Assembly (NCBI GenBank): GCA_950022295.1 | Contig: OX465597.1 | Location: 376,061,016 to 376,125,015, forward strand | Reading direction: 5' to 3' | DNA from: Bromus sterilis | Lineage: Eukaryota > Streptophyta > Magnoliopsida > Poales > Poaceae | Length of the DNA: 64,000 nucleotides | Shown: positions 1-11,900 of the stretch, piece after piece | Layout: every line of letters starts with the position of its first letter | Position numbering within the stretch: the first letter of the stretch is position 1 | Translations under genes and position numbers: made by a program | The notes under the pieces: generated by a model | Database searches by the model: none | What the model saw: the letters and a program-made list of their open reading frames with translations, nothing else | Told to the model about the DNA's origin: nothing

Positions 1-790
1 GGACCGATATGCTCGATTGTGGGTACATGCCCCCTGATGACACGCTTGAGTGACAGAAACATGAGTCTAGGGGATGTGCTGTGGCCACAAGGGGGAAAAC
101 AACGGTGCTTGTAACCGCGGTTGCAAGGATTGTTTACTTGACGCAAAGTTCTTTTAATGCAGTTGTCTGTTGCTTTGGGTTTACACTTTGGGTGGGACTC
201 GCACCTTAATATCAGCGAGATGTTCGGGATAGATATCTCAAGGTGGATGATTAGTAGTAGATGTAGATGGATTTCGGTCTACTTATTTTGGCGTACTGCC
301 CATGCTTATGAGCCTCTTCCTTTCTTTTGTAGCATAGTTAACATTGCGTGCGTTTATAATCCTGTCAATTGCCCATCTGTAATTTTTTTACCTCGCATAG
401 CAGTTTTATCGTCTTTTGGGAGAGAAACATCACTAGTGAATATCACGGGGCCCCGGTCCATATTCTCCTTATTGTTTACAATCCTATTTAATTTTTAGTA
501 TTTACTTTCATTTGCTATCATTATCATTACCCCTTCTGTGTTTGACCCTTTGTAAACAACAAGACCGGAGAGATTGACAACCTCTCTGAACTTCATTGGG
601 AGCAAACTTAATTGTATCGTGTGCAGGTCCGCGTCAGGTGCGCCGCTAACACCTACTTATCATAGCCGGAGTCCTACGGGAGACAAACCCTATCCTCCAC
701 ATAGGGGAAATTTGTTGCTATCCTACATCTCACCTTCCACTTGGGGTAACCAACGAAGGGCGAGAAGCCATTACCACTTCCACGCCATCA
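1..790 (+). repeat. R1 5' LTR (5'-truncated by window edge)
   Basis: The LTR ends in ...GCCATCA, ten bases before the primer site. It contains an intron-acceptor-like TGTGCAG at 620-626, equivalent to the acceptor seen in the R5 LTRs. The best match is the R4 LTR (12,355 onward) rather than R5, for example GTACATGCCCC against GTTCATGCCCC. Confidence 0.8.
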
Positions 791-800
791 AGAAAATTTC

Positions 801-818
801 TGGCGCCATTGCCGGGGA
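801..818 (+). other. R1 primer binding site (tRNA-Asp)
   Basis: TGGCGCCATTGCCGGGGA is complementary to the 3' end of plant tRNA-Asp (TCCCCGGCAACGGCGCCA) with one mismatch at 809. tRNA-Asp priming is typical of Athila-lineage Ty3/gypsy elements. Confidence 0.85.
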
Positions 819-3159
819 CTCCGAGTGATAAGATAGGGGAGTTGCCCACTATCCTTTACCTTTACTTTTTAGTCTTGTTTCCCTCTCCTCTCCCACCCAC
901 TGGGCCAAGCCCAACCCGGCAATCCCAACCCCAACCATGTCCCCTCCTCTGTTCACCTCCATGGCGTGGAGGCCATCGGAGGTGCCACGGCGACGACTGC
1001 CGCCGTGGAGGACATCGCGCGGCGCCGGCGGCGATAAGAACCCCAGGCCGCGCCGCCCTAACCTTAACGCCCCCTCCCTCGACAGATCTTGATCTCCACC
1101 TACCCCTCGGGCCTCTCTCTCTCTCTCTCTGCCCGTGACCACAGTCGCCGCGCCGTCGCCGTTGCCGCGGCCAACAGGCTCCCCATCGACCGGGAGCTTT
1201 TCCATTGGACTCCCCGTCGACGACTACGTCGGCCCAGCGCCTCGAACCGAGCCGGGGCGCACTGAAGCTCGCCGTCGAAACTTTCTTCTTCCTCTGCCCG
1301 GTGAGCTCCGTCGTCAACCCCTGCCTTCTGCTGCTCCTAAGCGCCCAACGGGCCAACGTGTGCCTCCACGGTGAGCGTACGGCCTATCCCCCTCCTAGCG
1401 CAACGAATCGTGACCCGGACGCCTTGCTCGCCTCGACTTTGCTCCGGTCGCCGTGGTGAAGCTCGCCCCCGTGGCCGTAGCGCACGCGCGTGGCTTCCAA
1501 GCATGCCGTCGTGCTCCTGGTACGCCAAGGAGGCCAACACGCGCGCGCACCGTCCCTCCTGCGCACCGTAGCCAAGCCTTCGTCGAGGTCCGAAGACTGC
1601 CGCCGCCGCGCTCGACACCGTCGTCGCTCCGACAAGTCCTCGGCGAGGGCACCACCACCAGAATACGTGTGGCGAGCCCCTCTATCGAATGCGCCAGGCC
1701 ATGCCCCCATGCCCTACACCGAGTGCACGCTCACCGCCAGCCGCTCTGTCGTCGCCAACGTCGACCTGGGCAACTGCCAGGTGGGCCCGCGATGTCAGCA
1801 ACTTGATTAGGTGCTAATTGCCCCCCCTCAAACTGACAGTGATCCCTGCCCCCCTCTAACCCCTCTATGTTTTAATTAAACAGAGATAAACCCCCCACCC
1901 TATGACATGTGGGCCCCTGGCCTTTTAATTAATAAAAACTGTTTAATTAAAACTGTTACAATGACATGTGGGCCACCCTACTGGTTTAGATTTAATTAAA
2001 TTGACTTATTAAATGTGTCACTGACCAGCGGGACCCACTGGTCAGTATTAAATCTAGATAATGTTGCTAATTAAATAATAAAAGAAATTCAGAAATTCAT
2101 TTAAAATTGATTTAAACTTTAAAATTGAATATCTTTTAAACCGTAAATCATATGAAAATAATTTATACATGAAAATTGATCAGAAAAATACAACGAATAC
2201 GAATACACTATCCGTATGTCTACCACACCCCTCTAACACAACAAACATCGACATCCCCCCTCTTGGCCGTCTGTCGATAGTCACCCGGAGCCGGAATTTC
2301 ATCCCCGGATGAATTCCCGCTTCGAGCATAGAACTTTGTACTGCGTTAGAGCATCGATAACAATGCATCTGTCATGTCATGTATCTGTTTGCATATGTTT
2401 TCTTTGTATTTACTGTTTCTCCCCCCTTTATTCTTCGGTAGACCCCGCTGCTGCCGCCGACTACACCGCCGCCGAGTACGACTACTACGTCGACGACCCT
2501 ACCCCTACCGTCGAGCTTCCAGGCAAGAAAATCCATTCTCTTCCCCAGATATCGCCTATCTTTCCGTACATTTCTTGCACTAGGCATTGCTGATACTGCT
2601 ACGTTATAATCCTATTCAATTGCATAGCCTGTTTTTGTCGCCCCTTGATGTACCTTCCTATATCCTATGATGCCTTATAAATATATATTATATTCAGCAG
2701 TTGGCCCTGCGCATTGTTAGTTAATAGGATTAGATAGCGGGCTGTGATCACTCTGAGAGTGATCGCGGATACAATATATTACAACTGCCACAGGTACGGT
2801 ACATGGCAGACACCGCCAAAGGCCCATACCTCGGCTCTGCCGAGCCACGTCAAGTGTGAGCTATCGAGGAGTAATCCTTGTACTCCACTCGATGCTGACT
2901 CTGTATAGCCGCCCTAGGGTTCTGAACGCCGGTTGTCCTTAAAGGTAAGGAGTCGGGTGACCCAACGATGCCCGCGCAGGGTATCGTATCGGACCGACAG
3001 GACAAGTGTATTCCACCGTGTGCGGCAGGCCTGGTACTTGCTCGATGGCTGAGAGATACTCTGTTGTACGAAAGTTGAGCTCTTCCAAGAGCAAACACGA
3101 GACAAGGTAAGGAGACAGTTCACCCTATTGGTAGCCGCACGAGTTGGTGGGACGACAGG

Positions 3160-3164
3160 GCAGG
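3160..3164. repeat. Target site duplication of S1, left copy
   Basis: GCAGG lies immediately before the LTR end TGTGGCACC. The right copy at 5959-5963 reads GCAAG (4 of 5 identical). Confidence 0.6.
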
Positions 3165-5958
3165 TGTGGCACCCCGGCTCAGAACGACCGGTTTACCTTA
3201 CATTGCCAGCCCAGAGATCATGTCTTCCGGCAATGCAGAACAAATTGGTACAGAAACAACCGCTTTATTAGTAATTATACAGGTACATAGGTTCGCGATA
3301 CAAATGGCTACGAGGCCAGGCGGCACATCTCGTGCGGCAACAATATCTACATTATTTATGTTACATCTCGGGTCCTCGATACGAGCGACGAGGTACTCTA
3401 CGGCAGCGGAATAACGGGGTGATGGAGCTCCACTCCACGGGGACACTGCTGGGATACGACCTAGTTCGCGAAGTACGGCACACCAGAGTCTTCATGTTCA
3501 GCTTCTCCTGCATTTGGCATGACACGCCAGGTCAGTACATTGAATGTACTTGCAAGCTCACAACAGCCATGTCATCAAGGTGATCATTCAACAATAACAT
3601 GCAACATAAATACAATTAACATGGGTCAACATGAATACAACAGGCATGGTTATGGGATCAACACATAGGCAACAATAGCATATATCATGATAGAAATAAC
3701 ATGGATATGTCATGAATTCAAGCAAGCAAGTGTATGATCAGAGAGCATATCAAGGTTAATTTGACATGGCATAGTTTCATTAATTATTAAATTATATTTC
3801 AAGCAATTTTAATATGAATGAGCAAAGAATCATGTAACACATCAAGACCCTCATGACAAGGATGTTATGGCTTGCCTTGGTCAAGTGGAGTGTCACTGAA
3901 CTCCTGGTTCTCAGCAAGCAAGTTGGAGTCCTCTGAAATATATTTTAAAAGAGCAAAACAAAATAAGTGAAATGCACTTTGCTTCTGTCCAGTACACCTA
4001 GACAGAGAGAAAAATTACCAAACTTTGCCAACTTAAAGAGGAGACCAAGACAAAAATTTAGCAAAAATAATCAACTCATTTGGCCTTGTGGTTTAGAAGA
4101 TATTCATGGTCAAAGTTGGGTCAAAATACCCTTTTAAAATGATTTAAATGATTTTCAGAGAAATTCCCTGGAGAGGCCACGTCGAAGGCGTATTCCTGCG
4201 AGGCGCCTCCACTTAGAAAACGATTCGGGAGGGGGATGGGTCACTGGCAGGTGGGGCCTGCCAGTCAGTTTGACTGGGAGAGAGAGGGAGACAGGGCCCG
4301 ACGGCTCCGGCGAGAGGTTTCACCGGCTGTGAGGTCCTGCCGGAAGCTCTAGTCTACACCAGACGACGGAGGAGGGGACGGTGAGCACGAGCGTACCAAG
4401 AACTTGGCAAATGGCGTCTAGACGGCGAGGCGGGGGTCTTCTCAAGCTTCTGGTGGCGGCGGGAGCTCGTCGGCATGGAGGTTCTCTGCATGAATCCCAC
4501 CGGCGAGTGCACCATTAGAACCACCAGAGGCAAGGTAAGTTAGGCGAAGCAATGGCAGGGCTAGGGAAGCACCAGGGGCGGCTGACCACGATGGAGTCCT
4601 CACGGCGGGGCCCCGGTGAGATCCACGGCATGGGGCCTCCCCGGCGGGCGTTGCTTGGTCTTGTACTCGATTGGAGTGAGATGGAGGTGGATGCGGCGCT
4701 CAAAGGCGAAGGGGGTGCGGGTTTTTATAGGGGCCCACGTGATTCTGTCGAGGACGTGGCCGGGCAGAAGAAATTGGAGCAGTGCGGGCGAGGGGATAAG
4801 CTCGAGCTGCTCCGGCATGTCGAGGGCCTTCTAGAGATGTGCAGGCGCACGTGCTAGCGGCTCCCGAGGCGCTGCATCAGCGGGGCGACGGGTCACGTCG
4901 TCACGGGTCGCTGCGGGGGATCTACGTCGACGAGCAAGGCGGCGGGCGGTGCGTCTTTTCTGGGGACAGGTGGCAAGCTAGCGTGCGGCGAGACTGGCGA
5001 CAGGCAGAAACCAAAGCGGGAGGTGCGGGAGCGTGCGGAGCACAGGGGGCGGCGTGCTCGTCTTCTATCGAACAGTGGCGGCGGTGGTGCGTCCTCCGGC
5101 GAGCGGCGCGGCTTTAGGCAGGGGCAGGTGGCGCATGGGTGAGCTCCCGGAGCTACGGACATGCGGGCGCGGCCACGGGCTCACTGAGCGAGGCATGTCC
5201 CTAATGGCGATGTCTCGGCCGTGGCCAGAGCGCGCCTTTGGCTGGGAGTGAGCGTGCTCACCCTGTGCACGCGTGCACTGGGCTCAGCCACTGCTCTCCA
5301 AGCGTGTCTGGGGCACGTGTGCAACTTCCATGAGGTCATCTGGGGTTTTGGAGTCACTGGGGAGGGCTTCTAGTGCATGCCAGTTTCAAAAGAGTGTTTA
5401 TGCAGCAAACTTTGCAACTTTCTGGAGGCTGATTGGTTTGGAGTTTTGAGCTGAATTTTGGTGTGCCAGCTTGGTTTAGGAAGGAGTGTAAGTGGTAAAA
5501 AGTCCAGAGCCATTTGATCAAAGTTCAAAGTACTTCCTTCACAAAGTGCCCTCCTGGCCAGAAATGGAAAATATTTTTTGGAGGGAAAAAGGTGTACTGA
5601 ACTTGTTGATTTTATTTCATGGAATCCTGAGGCATGATCCCATAGTCCAGCACAAAAAGTTTCAAGTCAAAAGGAGTAGCAGAAGAAAGGCTAGCTTCAA
5701 CAAAGAGGGGAAAAAAGAGCTTGTTCCTTTAACAAAAAGGAATTTCTTGTGAAATAAAAATATGGCAAGGTCATGGATGATCATAGCTTGACCTAGGACA
5801 GAGGGAGAAAGGTTTGGAGGTCACTTGGACTAGGAAAAATTTAGGTCCAAGTGATTAAGGCCAAAAGAGTTTGCAAATTATCCAGCAAGTTAAATCCCAA
5901 TTTTCAGAAACCAGCAAAAGGTTTTGCAAACAAAAAGGGGAAAAACCAGAATGTCACA
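3165..5958 (-). mobile_element. S1: solo LTR inserted in R2
   Basis: The 2,794-bp sequence is bounded by TGTGGCACC... on the left and ...AATGTCACA on the right, so read on the minus strand it starts TGTGACATT and ends ...GGTGCCACA. It is flanked by a near-perfect 5-bp duplication. R2 homology to R6 continues directly across it, which defines both ends. There is no internal domain or second LTR, so it is a solo LTR left by LTR-LTR recombination. A TATA box on the minus strand (4722-4729) supports the orientation. The GC-rich block at 4,180-5,260 is LTR sequence; ORFs in it look fortuitous. Confidence 0.75.
4722..4729 (-). promoter_or_regulatory. TATA box of S1 LTR
   Basis: Reads CCTATAAAAACCC on the minus strand, directly upstream (in that direction) of a GC-rich transcribed-leader-like segment, as expected for an LTR promoter. 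Confidence 0.5.
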
Positions 5959-5963
5959 GCAAG
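5959..5963. repeat. Target site duplication of S1, right copy
   Basis: GCAAG, pairing with GCAGG at 3160-3164; one mismatch, consistent with an old insertion. Confidence 0.55.
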
Positions 5964-6305
5964 CGGCCACTAGCTCTGGTTATGGGGGTGTACTTGGCTG
6001 CTGTCGTTGTCCGCGGCTCACCCGGATAGGGGCAACGATAACGGTTGTCCCGACAGAAAATAATAAAATGCTTAATGGGTCAGGTGGATGACTTGAGTGG
6101 GTCGACGTTCCCTATACGCACTACCTCCACGTGGGATTACGGTGTGGGCCCTCTGCGTTGTAGCCTCGTTCGATGGCTCTTCAGACTTCAGCTTTACCTC
6201 GGGCTGATTGCCGGGCTTGGACCACCTACTCCGATAGTGGGAGATGGGTCTGCTTCACCGGCCAGCCACATACCGTGCAGGAGTGCAAAGGGCAGGGTCC
6301 AAAGT

Positions 6306-9300
6306 TGTAAGGCCCGATATGCGGTACTGTTTCAGATTCGGACGTTGCCGCCCGAACCCGAGGACGAAGCACATATCGGTCCCACCGCGACATATGACGA
6401 AGTCATATATCCCGGATTTCAACATGATATCACAACATTACAGATACAAGGATACAACATCTCATACAATCGGCATACAACTGCCTGAATACAATACAAT
6501 AGCGGAAGACATACGCCTGAGTACAGGCTACAATCAAATGCCTAGTGGCAAAGGTAAAACACACCATCCCGTAACCACACGGGTCCAGGCTCTCCGCCGG
6601 GATCCACCTAACTAGTCGTCGTCGAGTCTTCGCGAAGGCGTCCAGAAGAAAGGTCGTCGAGCTCCAGTGAAATCCAATGTCGATTGCATAACATGCGTGG
6701 AAGAGAAAAGAAGGGGTGAGCTATATCAACAAGTCATGTAACCAACTTCTCACGGTAAGATGGGGGTAGTGGTTGAGGTTGCAGCCGCACTAGCAATATA
6801 TAAGTGGCTAACGATCTATTTAGAGTAAGATGAGAACCAAGAAGTCGATGAGGAATCGCCTCCAACAAGTCTTGCTATCCACCTACTTACGCAAACATAA
6901 CACCTATCCTATCCTTGTCCTCCTCTTCGCATCCCGACAAAGAAGAAACAGTCAAGGCACGCACACGTTGATCAAGTTATATAAGATTATCTCAGTTGTT
7001 GTTGTCTATGAACAAGGAGTAGGTCTCAAGTCGTCCATAACCGTGGACACGGCTTCTCGAAAAGATTTAACCCTGCAGGGGTGTACCAACTGCCCATCAT
7101 AGGCTCCGCACGCACGCCCATCTCTCTCAGTTGCTACCCATCACAGGCAACCATTTTATGATTTAGTTCCAAGAGATCCGAAACGACAGGTCCCTCTAAC
7201 TAACAACGAACAAATCCGGGTGGCCCCCGGTGAGTCGACATCCATCTCAGGAGCCGGCCGCTCTCTTGATCTGGTCTCTACCGTCTGTCGTAGGTTTGGA
7301 TAGCCAGTTAATCACACATAGGAAACCGGGTCCTCAGCCGGACAAGGTGGGCCAGCAAGGGAACTATGTCCTCACTGGTCCGGGTTGGTTGGAAAACAAC
7401 TGGCGGCCGACCAGCACACACACGGTTTCAAATGGTAAATCAGCTTGGGCCACCACTAGAAATTTTTGAAGCTAGGTAGGTAAGAAAAGGGGACCCCTTA
7501 GCATCCCATACGCGGTTAGGCACGCTCGTCAAGAGACACAATACCCGGAACTCGGGACCTAGGTGACTCGAATGGAACAAAGCGTCGGGGCGGGATAGCC
7601 TAGACCTTCCATCCTTCGTCGAATATAGTCAACATTATAATAATCACATAATCCACAATAATATAATAATGATATCCCAAACCAAAGAGGTAACAGGAGA
7701 ACAGCTGAAAGCAACCTAGCATGCATACTAAGCAGTGATTAAGCAAGCAAGGTACATGGCCAAACAATGGTTTGCTGGGATGTGGAGGATCATGGCTATC
7801 TGGTTTTAAATGTGGAGGCATAAATATAAGGTGGTAGGATCAAACAATCGATCTATACTATAACTAGGCAAAGTGAGCTGAAAGTTATAAGCATGATATA
7901 TGCTCCCCTTACCTGATGAGAAGACGACGCCGAAGTTGACGTCGACCGATCGCAAACTCGCATCGTCTCCGAACGTTCCCGCGATAGCACACAAGAAGGA
8001 AACACTGGAAAGCAATCAACGAGCAAGCACTTTATTACTACGGAGCACCACACGAACAACAAGACAACACAAGGCACGACAACGCGATACGGATCTACCG
8101 TCGAGAGCGGTTACTAACGGGTTAAGTGGAGTATTCGTCACACACGACGGTACCGCACGTTTACGGTGGTTCAAGTTATTTAGCTACAGGTGATCAACCA
8201 ACGGTTGTTAACATGGCAAGGCACCCAAGCATGACAAAAGATGAAGCATAAATAAATTACCTAAGCTAGTCAATTTAAGTGGGGTCAAATCCTAGACATG
8301 GCAAACTATTGCGGACCCCACGATAAAAATGTAATTTGGTACTGTTTTGCCATAGAAAATAATTTATTATTTTTTATTAGCAAGCAAGAACAGCAAAAAC
8401 ACAATCTACATGCAATTCTAGTCAAGTTACATATAAAGAACATTTTAAACAGAGCAACGGTTAAAAAGTTATGGCAGTTACAGTTACAGTGGCATGCAGT
8501 GTAATTAGCAGGTAAACAGCAAGTAAACAAGCTCAAACATGGCAACAAGCAACATTTTATTAAACTAGACAAAAAACTAAGCAACTTTCATATTAAACGC
8601 GTCGCGATCCGAGCTACGAGCTAAAAGATACGGGCACTGCAAAAATCCTAATACAATCTGCCTAAATTAAATAAATAAACTCCTAGAGAAAAAAAACTAC
8701 TCGGGCCGAAATCTACTGGGCCCAACAGAAAATAGAAAAAAAAAGAAAAAAAAGAAAACGGGGTGGGGCGCTCACCCATGGGCTGAAGCCCATCATGCCG
8801 TGGCAGGAGGTGGGCTCACTGGCCTGGGGCGCCGTGGGCCGGATCTGGCCGGGGCGTGGCCCACCTGGGCGTCCAGCGCGGCCTCGTCTCCAGGCCGAGG
8901 CGAGCCGGCTCGGGGCGCATGACGCACGGCGGACGTGGGCGGCTCTCCGGCGAGGGGAGAAGGTGCAAGGGGGTCCGGTGGCGCTGGAGGGGGCGGACGG
9001 GCGCGGCGGCGCCGGTCTTGGGCGGATCTCGCCGAATCCCGCCGGATTCCGGCTGCTGGAGGTGCCGGAACGAGCTCCCTGGAGCTCCACCCATGGCGGC
9101 TGCGGGCTCCTGCAGGCGAGAGAGGAGATCAGGGGAGAGGAGGCGGAGGGCGAGAGGAGAGGAGGTGAGGTGGCGGCGCCGGCTTGCTCGCCGGCCGGCG
9201 GCTGGCCGGAGGCAGCGCGCGGCGGCGTCCCGTGGGTGTGGAGGCGGCTCGGTGGAGGAGAGAGGTTGGAGACGCGGTGGGAGGCCGATCTGGCCCGTCG

Positions 9301-9916
9301 GATCGCTCGATCCGGCGGTCCAGATTCGCTGGAAAAAAAAACAGATCCGAGATTAGGGCTATTTGGACGAAAATGGGGATAAAATCTCAGATCTAGAGGG
9401 CTGCCTAGGGGCTTAGGGAAACCCTAAGTGGTGGGGTGGTCTATTTATAGCCCGGGTGGCTGGCAGTTTGCAAAAACATCCCCGGTTTCTATCTGGCGCG
9501 TCCAGTCTTTACGTTTCTGACCGCCGGGGGTTCGCAGTACCTCCGATTCGGGTAAAACTTCGAACTGCGCGATCAGCGCGTCGAGCCGGCGGCGTTCACC
9601 TCGCGCTGGAACCGTTCCGAGAACACTTTCCGGCGCGCTATAAAAATATCCCGTTTAAATATTAAACGGGGTTTTCGTTCCGTTGGCTGCGGCTGGTCTC
9701 GTGCGGTTTTGCGACGGTGATCGGGCGAAACCCGGTGTCGCAAAGGTCGAATGTCGAGGTGGAAAGGGTCGGTCTCCGTCCGGTACGAGATAAGAGGGGG
9801 AAAAATAATCGCCGATCGATAAATCGGGGATGCAAACACCGCAAACAAATCAAGCAATCAAGCAATTCACGCCGAAAACATATTTTTTTAAATTTTCTGA
9901 AAACTAGGCTGTTACA
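6306..9916 (-). repeat. R3 3' LTR (about 3.6 kb)
   Basis: The low end TGTAAGGCCCG is certain because it is shared with 10,523. The high end is inferred at GGCTGTTACA (9907-9916), which on the minus strand gives the start TGTAACAGCC. A recognisable polypurine tract is not present beside it, so this end is less sure. It contains a minus-strand TATA box (9441-9450), a GC-rich block (8,760-9,400) and the CCGTGGACACGG...CTGCAGGGGTG block (7,040-7,085) shared with other long LTRs here. Confidence 0.65.
9441..9450 (-). promoter_or_regulatory. TATA box of R3 3' LTR
   Basis: CTATAAATAG on the minus strand is a canonical plant TATA box. The GC-rich segment downstream (leftward) would be the transcribed leader. 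The truncated 5' LTR lacks this region, so R3 has lost its own promoter. Confidence 0.6.
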
Positions 9917-10522
9917 ATACAACACCACCAACAAGGGATCTCGTCCCGAGATCCAGGACGATCCGGGGGAGAGGGGAAGGGGGAGAGAAAAGAGAGTCGA
10001 CGATCTTCAACACCACCAACAAGGGACTCTGCTCCATGTCGAACGTCGAAGCTCCGTCGAGATATTTCCGCAGAGAGATGGTTACGTCGAAATATGAAAC
10101 CACCAGGTGTTCAAGAGGAAGCACGACAGCGAAACCAGATCAAGGGATAGTGCTTCTCGACGCAAGTCGTAAAAACACCGGGCAAAAGGATGGATGGCAA
10201 TGAACGACCAAGATGATCACCGGAATTCAGAAAAGTTGAAGGTGCTACAGGAATTCCCAACCTGAGCTCGGAATCGAGACAATACACCGCGAGCAGAGCA
10301 TTGTAACTATTCCGAACTCCACACACTCGAGATCCTAAAGTTTTGAAGGGGATAAGGTGAGAACAAAAGACTTACGACACTTGTCCTGACCAGAGCAAGG
10401 GTAAGGAGTAAAAAGATTCCTACTCTCCGATAGCTAACTTAGTAACTACAAAATAGTTTTTGTCTAGACTCGACTTCGGCCAGATAAGGGATCCTACGGT
10501 CGGTAAGGCTCTGATACCAAGT
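9917..10522 (-). other. R3 internal remnant (non-coding)
   Basis: About 600 bp between the LTRs with no gag or pol. It contains an exact 18-bp direct repeat (AACACCACCAACAAGGGA at 9921-9938 and 10,009-10,026), a small perfect hairpin (9936-9954, arms GGATCTCG/CGAGATCC) and a purine run (about 9964-9998). Everything else is probably deleted. Confidence 0.6.
10507..10519 (-). other. R3 primer binding site (initiator tRNA-Met)
   Basis: GGCTCTGATACCA on the plus strand gives TGGTATCAGAGCC on the minus strand, complementary to the 3' end of plant initiator tRNA-Met. It lies 3 bp from the LTR end at 10,523 and fixes the orientation. Confidence 0.85.
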
Positions 10523-11900
10523 TGTAAGGCCCGATATGCGGTACTGTTTCAGATTCGGACGTTGCCGCCCGAACCCGAGGACGAAGTACATATCGGTCCC
10601 ACCGCGACATATGACGAAGTCATATATCCCGGATTTCAACATGATATCACAACATTACAGATACAAGGATACAACATCTCATACAATCGGCATACAACTG
10701 CCTGAATACAATACAATAGCGGAAGACATATGCCTGAGTACAGGCTACAATCAAATGCCTAGTGGCAAAGGTAAAACACACCATCCCGTAACCACACGGG
10801 TCCAGGCTCTCCGCCGGGATCCACCTAACTAGTCGTCGTCGAGGCTTCGCAAAGGCGTCCAGAAGAAAGGTCGTCGAGCTCCACTGAAGTCCAACGTCGA
10901 TTGCATAACGTGCGTAGAAGAGAAAAGAAGGGGTGAGCTATATCAACAAGTCATGTAACCAACTTCTCATGGTAAGATGGGGGTAGTGGTTGAGGTTGCA
11001 GCCGCACTAGCAATATATAAGTGGCTAACGATCTATTTAGAGTAAGATGAGAACCAAGAAGTCGATGAGGAATCGCCTCCAACAAGTCTTGCTATCCACC
11101 TACTTACGCAAACATAACACCTATCCTATCCTTGTCCTCCTCTTCGCATCCCGACGAAGAAGAAGCAGTCAAGGCACGCACACGTTGATCAAGTTATATA
11201 AGATTATCTCAGTTGTTGTTGTCTATGAACAAGGAGTAGGTCTCATGTCGTCCATAACCGTGGACACGACTTCTCGAAAAGATTTAACCCTGCAGGGGTG
11301 TACCAACTGCCCATCATAGGCTCCGCACGCATGCCCATCTCTCTCAGTTGCTACCCATCACAGGCAACCATTTTATGATTTAGTTCCAAGAGATCCGAAA
11401 CGACAAGTCCCTCTAACTAACAACGAACAAATCCGGGTGGCCCCCGGTGAGTCGGCATCCATCTCAGGAGCCGGCCGCTCTCTTGATCTGGTCTCTACCG
11501 TCTGTCGCGGGTTTGGATAGCCGGTTAATCACACATGGGAAACCGGGTCCTCAGCTGGACAAGGTGGGCCAGCAAGGGAACTATGTCCTCACTGGTCCGG
11601 GTTGGTTGGAAAACAATTGGCGGTCGACCAGCACACACACGGTTTCAAATGGTAAATCAGCTTGGGCCACCACTAGAAATGTTTGAAGCTAGGTAGGTAA
11701 GAAAAGGGGACCCCATAGCATCCAACACGCGGTTAGGCACGCTCGTCAAGAGACACAATACCCGGAACTCGGGACCTAGGTGACTCGAATGGAACAAAGC
11801 GTCGGGGCAGGATAGCCTAGACCTTCCATCCTTCGTCGAATATAGTCAACATTATAATAATCACATAATCCACAATAATATAATAATGATATCCCAAACC
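10523..11900 (-). repeat. R3 5' LTR, truncated
   Basis: Colinear with 6306-7685 up to GATATCCCAAACC, then sequence switches to the R4 LTR. About 2.2 kb of the LTR, including the TATA box, is missing. The breakpoint carries short homology (CCCAAACCC against the LTR's CCCGAAACCC). Confidence 0.8.

Larger units (their letters stand above)
1..881 (+). mobile_element. R1: Athila-like LTR retrotransposon, 3' end of 5' LTR plus leader
   Basis: This is the end of an LTR, a tRNA-Asp primer site and about 60 bases of leader. It matches the R4 and R5 LTRs in this window in order and orientation: the TGATGACACGCTTGAGTG block, the GGAGAGATTGACAACCTCT block, and the leader GATAGGGGAGTTGCCCACTA. The start lies outside the window. 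Colinearity with R4 and R5 stops just after GTCTTG at about 881, where a GC-rich long-LTR sequence (R2) begins without a clean LTR start. The junction is therefore a deletion or illegitimate recombination, not a neat insertion. No gag remains. Confidence 0.85.
882..6305 (+). mobile_element. R2: truncated long LTR of a gypsy-type element, split by solo LTR S1
   Basis: R2 comprises 882-3164 and 5964-6305. It starts with a GC-rich block (about 890-1800), then AT-rich sequence with a TTTTAAACCGTAA motif also present in the R11 LTR (about 60,540) in the same orientation. From about 2,600 to 3,164 and 5,964 to 6,305 it is the reverse complement of R6 (52,410-52,910, 45,752-45,790 and 36,190-36,348). 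It is therefore a plus-strand copy of the family of which R6 is a minus-strand copy. The LTR start is missing at the left junction, and the right end is interrupted at 6305 by R3. ORFs in the GC block are not conserved between family members and I do not call them genes. Confidence 0.7.
6306..11900 (-). mobile_element. R3: internally deleted long-LTR retrotransposon
   Basis: Two near-identical segments starting TGTAAGGCCCGATATGCGG (6306 and 10,523) run colinearly for about 1.4 kb. A minus-strand tRNA-Met primer site lies next to the second one, so the element points leftward: 5' LTR at the right, 3' LTR at the left. The internal domain is only about 600 bp with no coding sequence. The 5' LTR is cut at about 11,900, where sequence changes to the R4 LTR. 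The left end is inserted in R2 at 6305. The right flank is lost, so no target duplication can be checked. Confidence 0.8.

Noticed and set aside
157..498. 113-codon ORF near the window start, repeated at 12,503 and 14,311
   Set aside because: It is LTR sequence; frames break between copies.
862..1806. Several overlapping ORFs of 100-160 codons on both strands
   Set aside because: They lie in the GC-rich block of an LTR, overlap in all frames, are Arg/Pro/Ala-rich and show no domain; composition explains them.
6045..7469. ORFs repeated in identical form at 10,460-11,686
   Set aside because: Repetition is due to the two R3 LTRs, not to a duplicated gene; products have no recognisable domain.
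8713..9396. ORFs up to 195 codons in a GC-rich region, candidate host gene
   Set aside because: The region is inside the R3 3' LTR, downstream of its TATA box; frames on both strands are open because stops are rare in GC-rich DNA.
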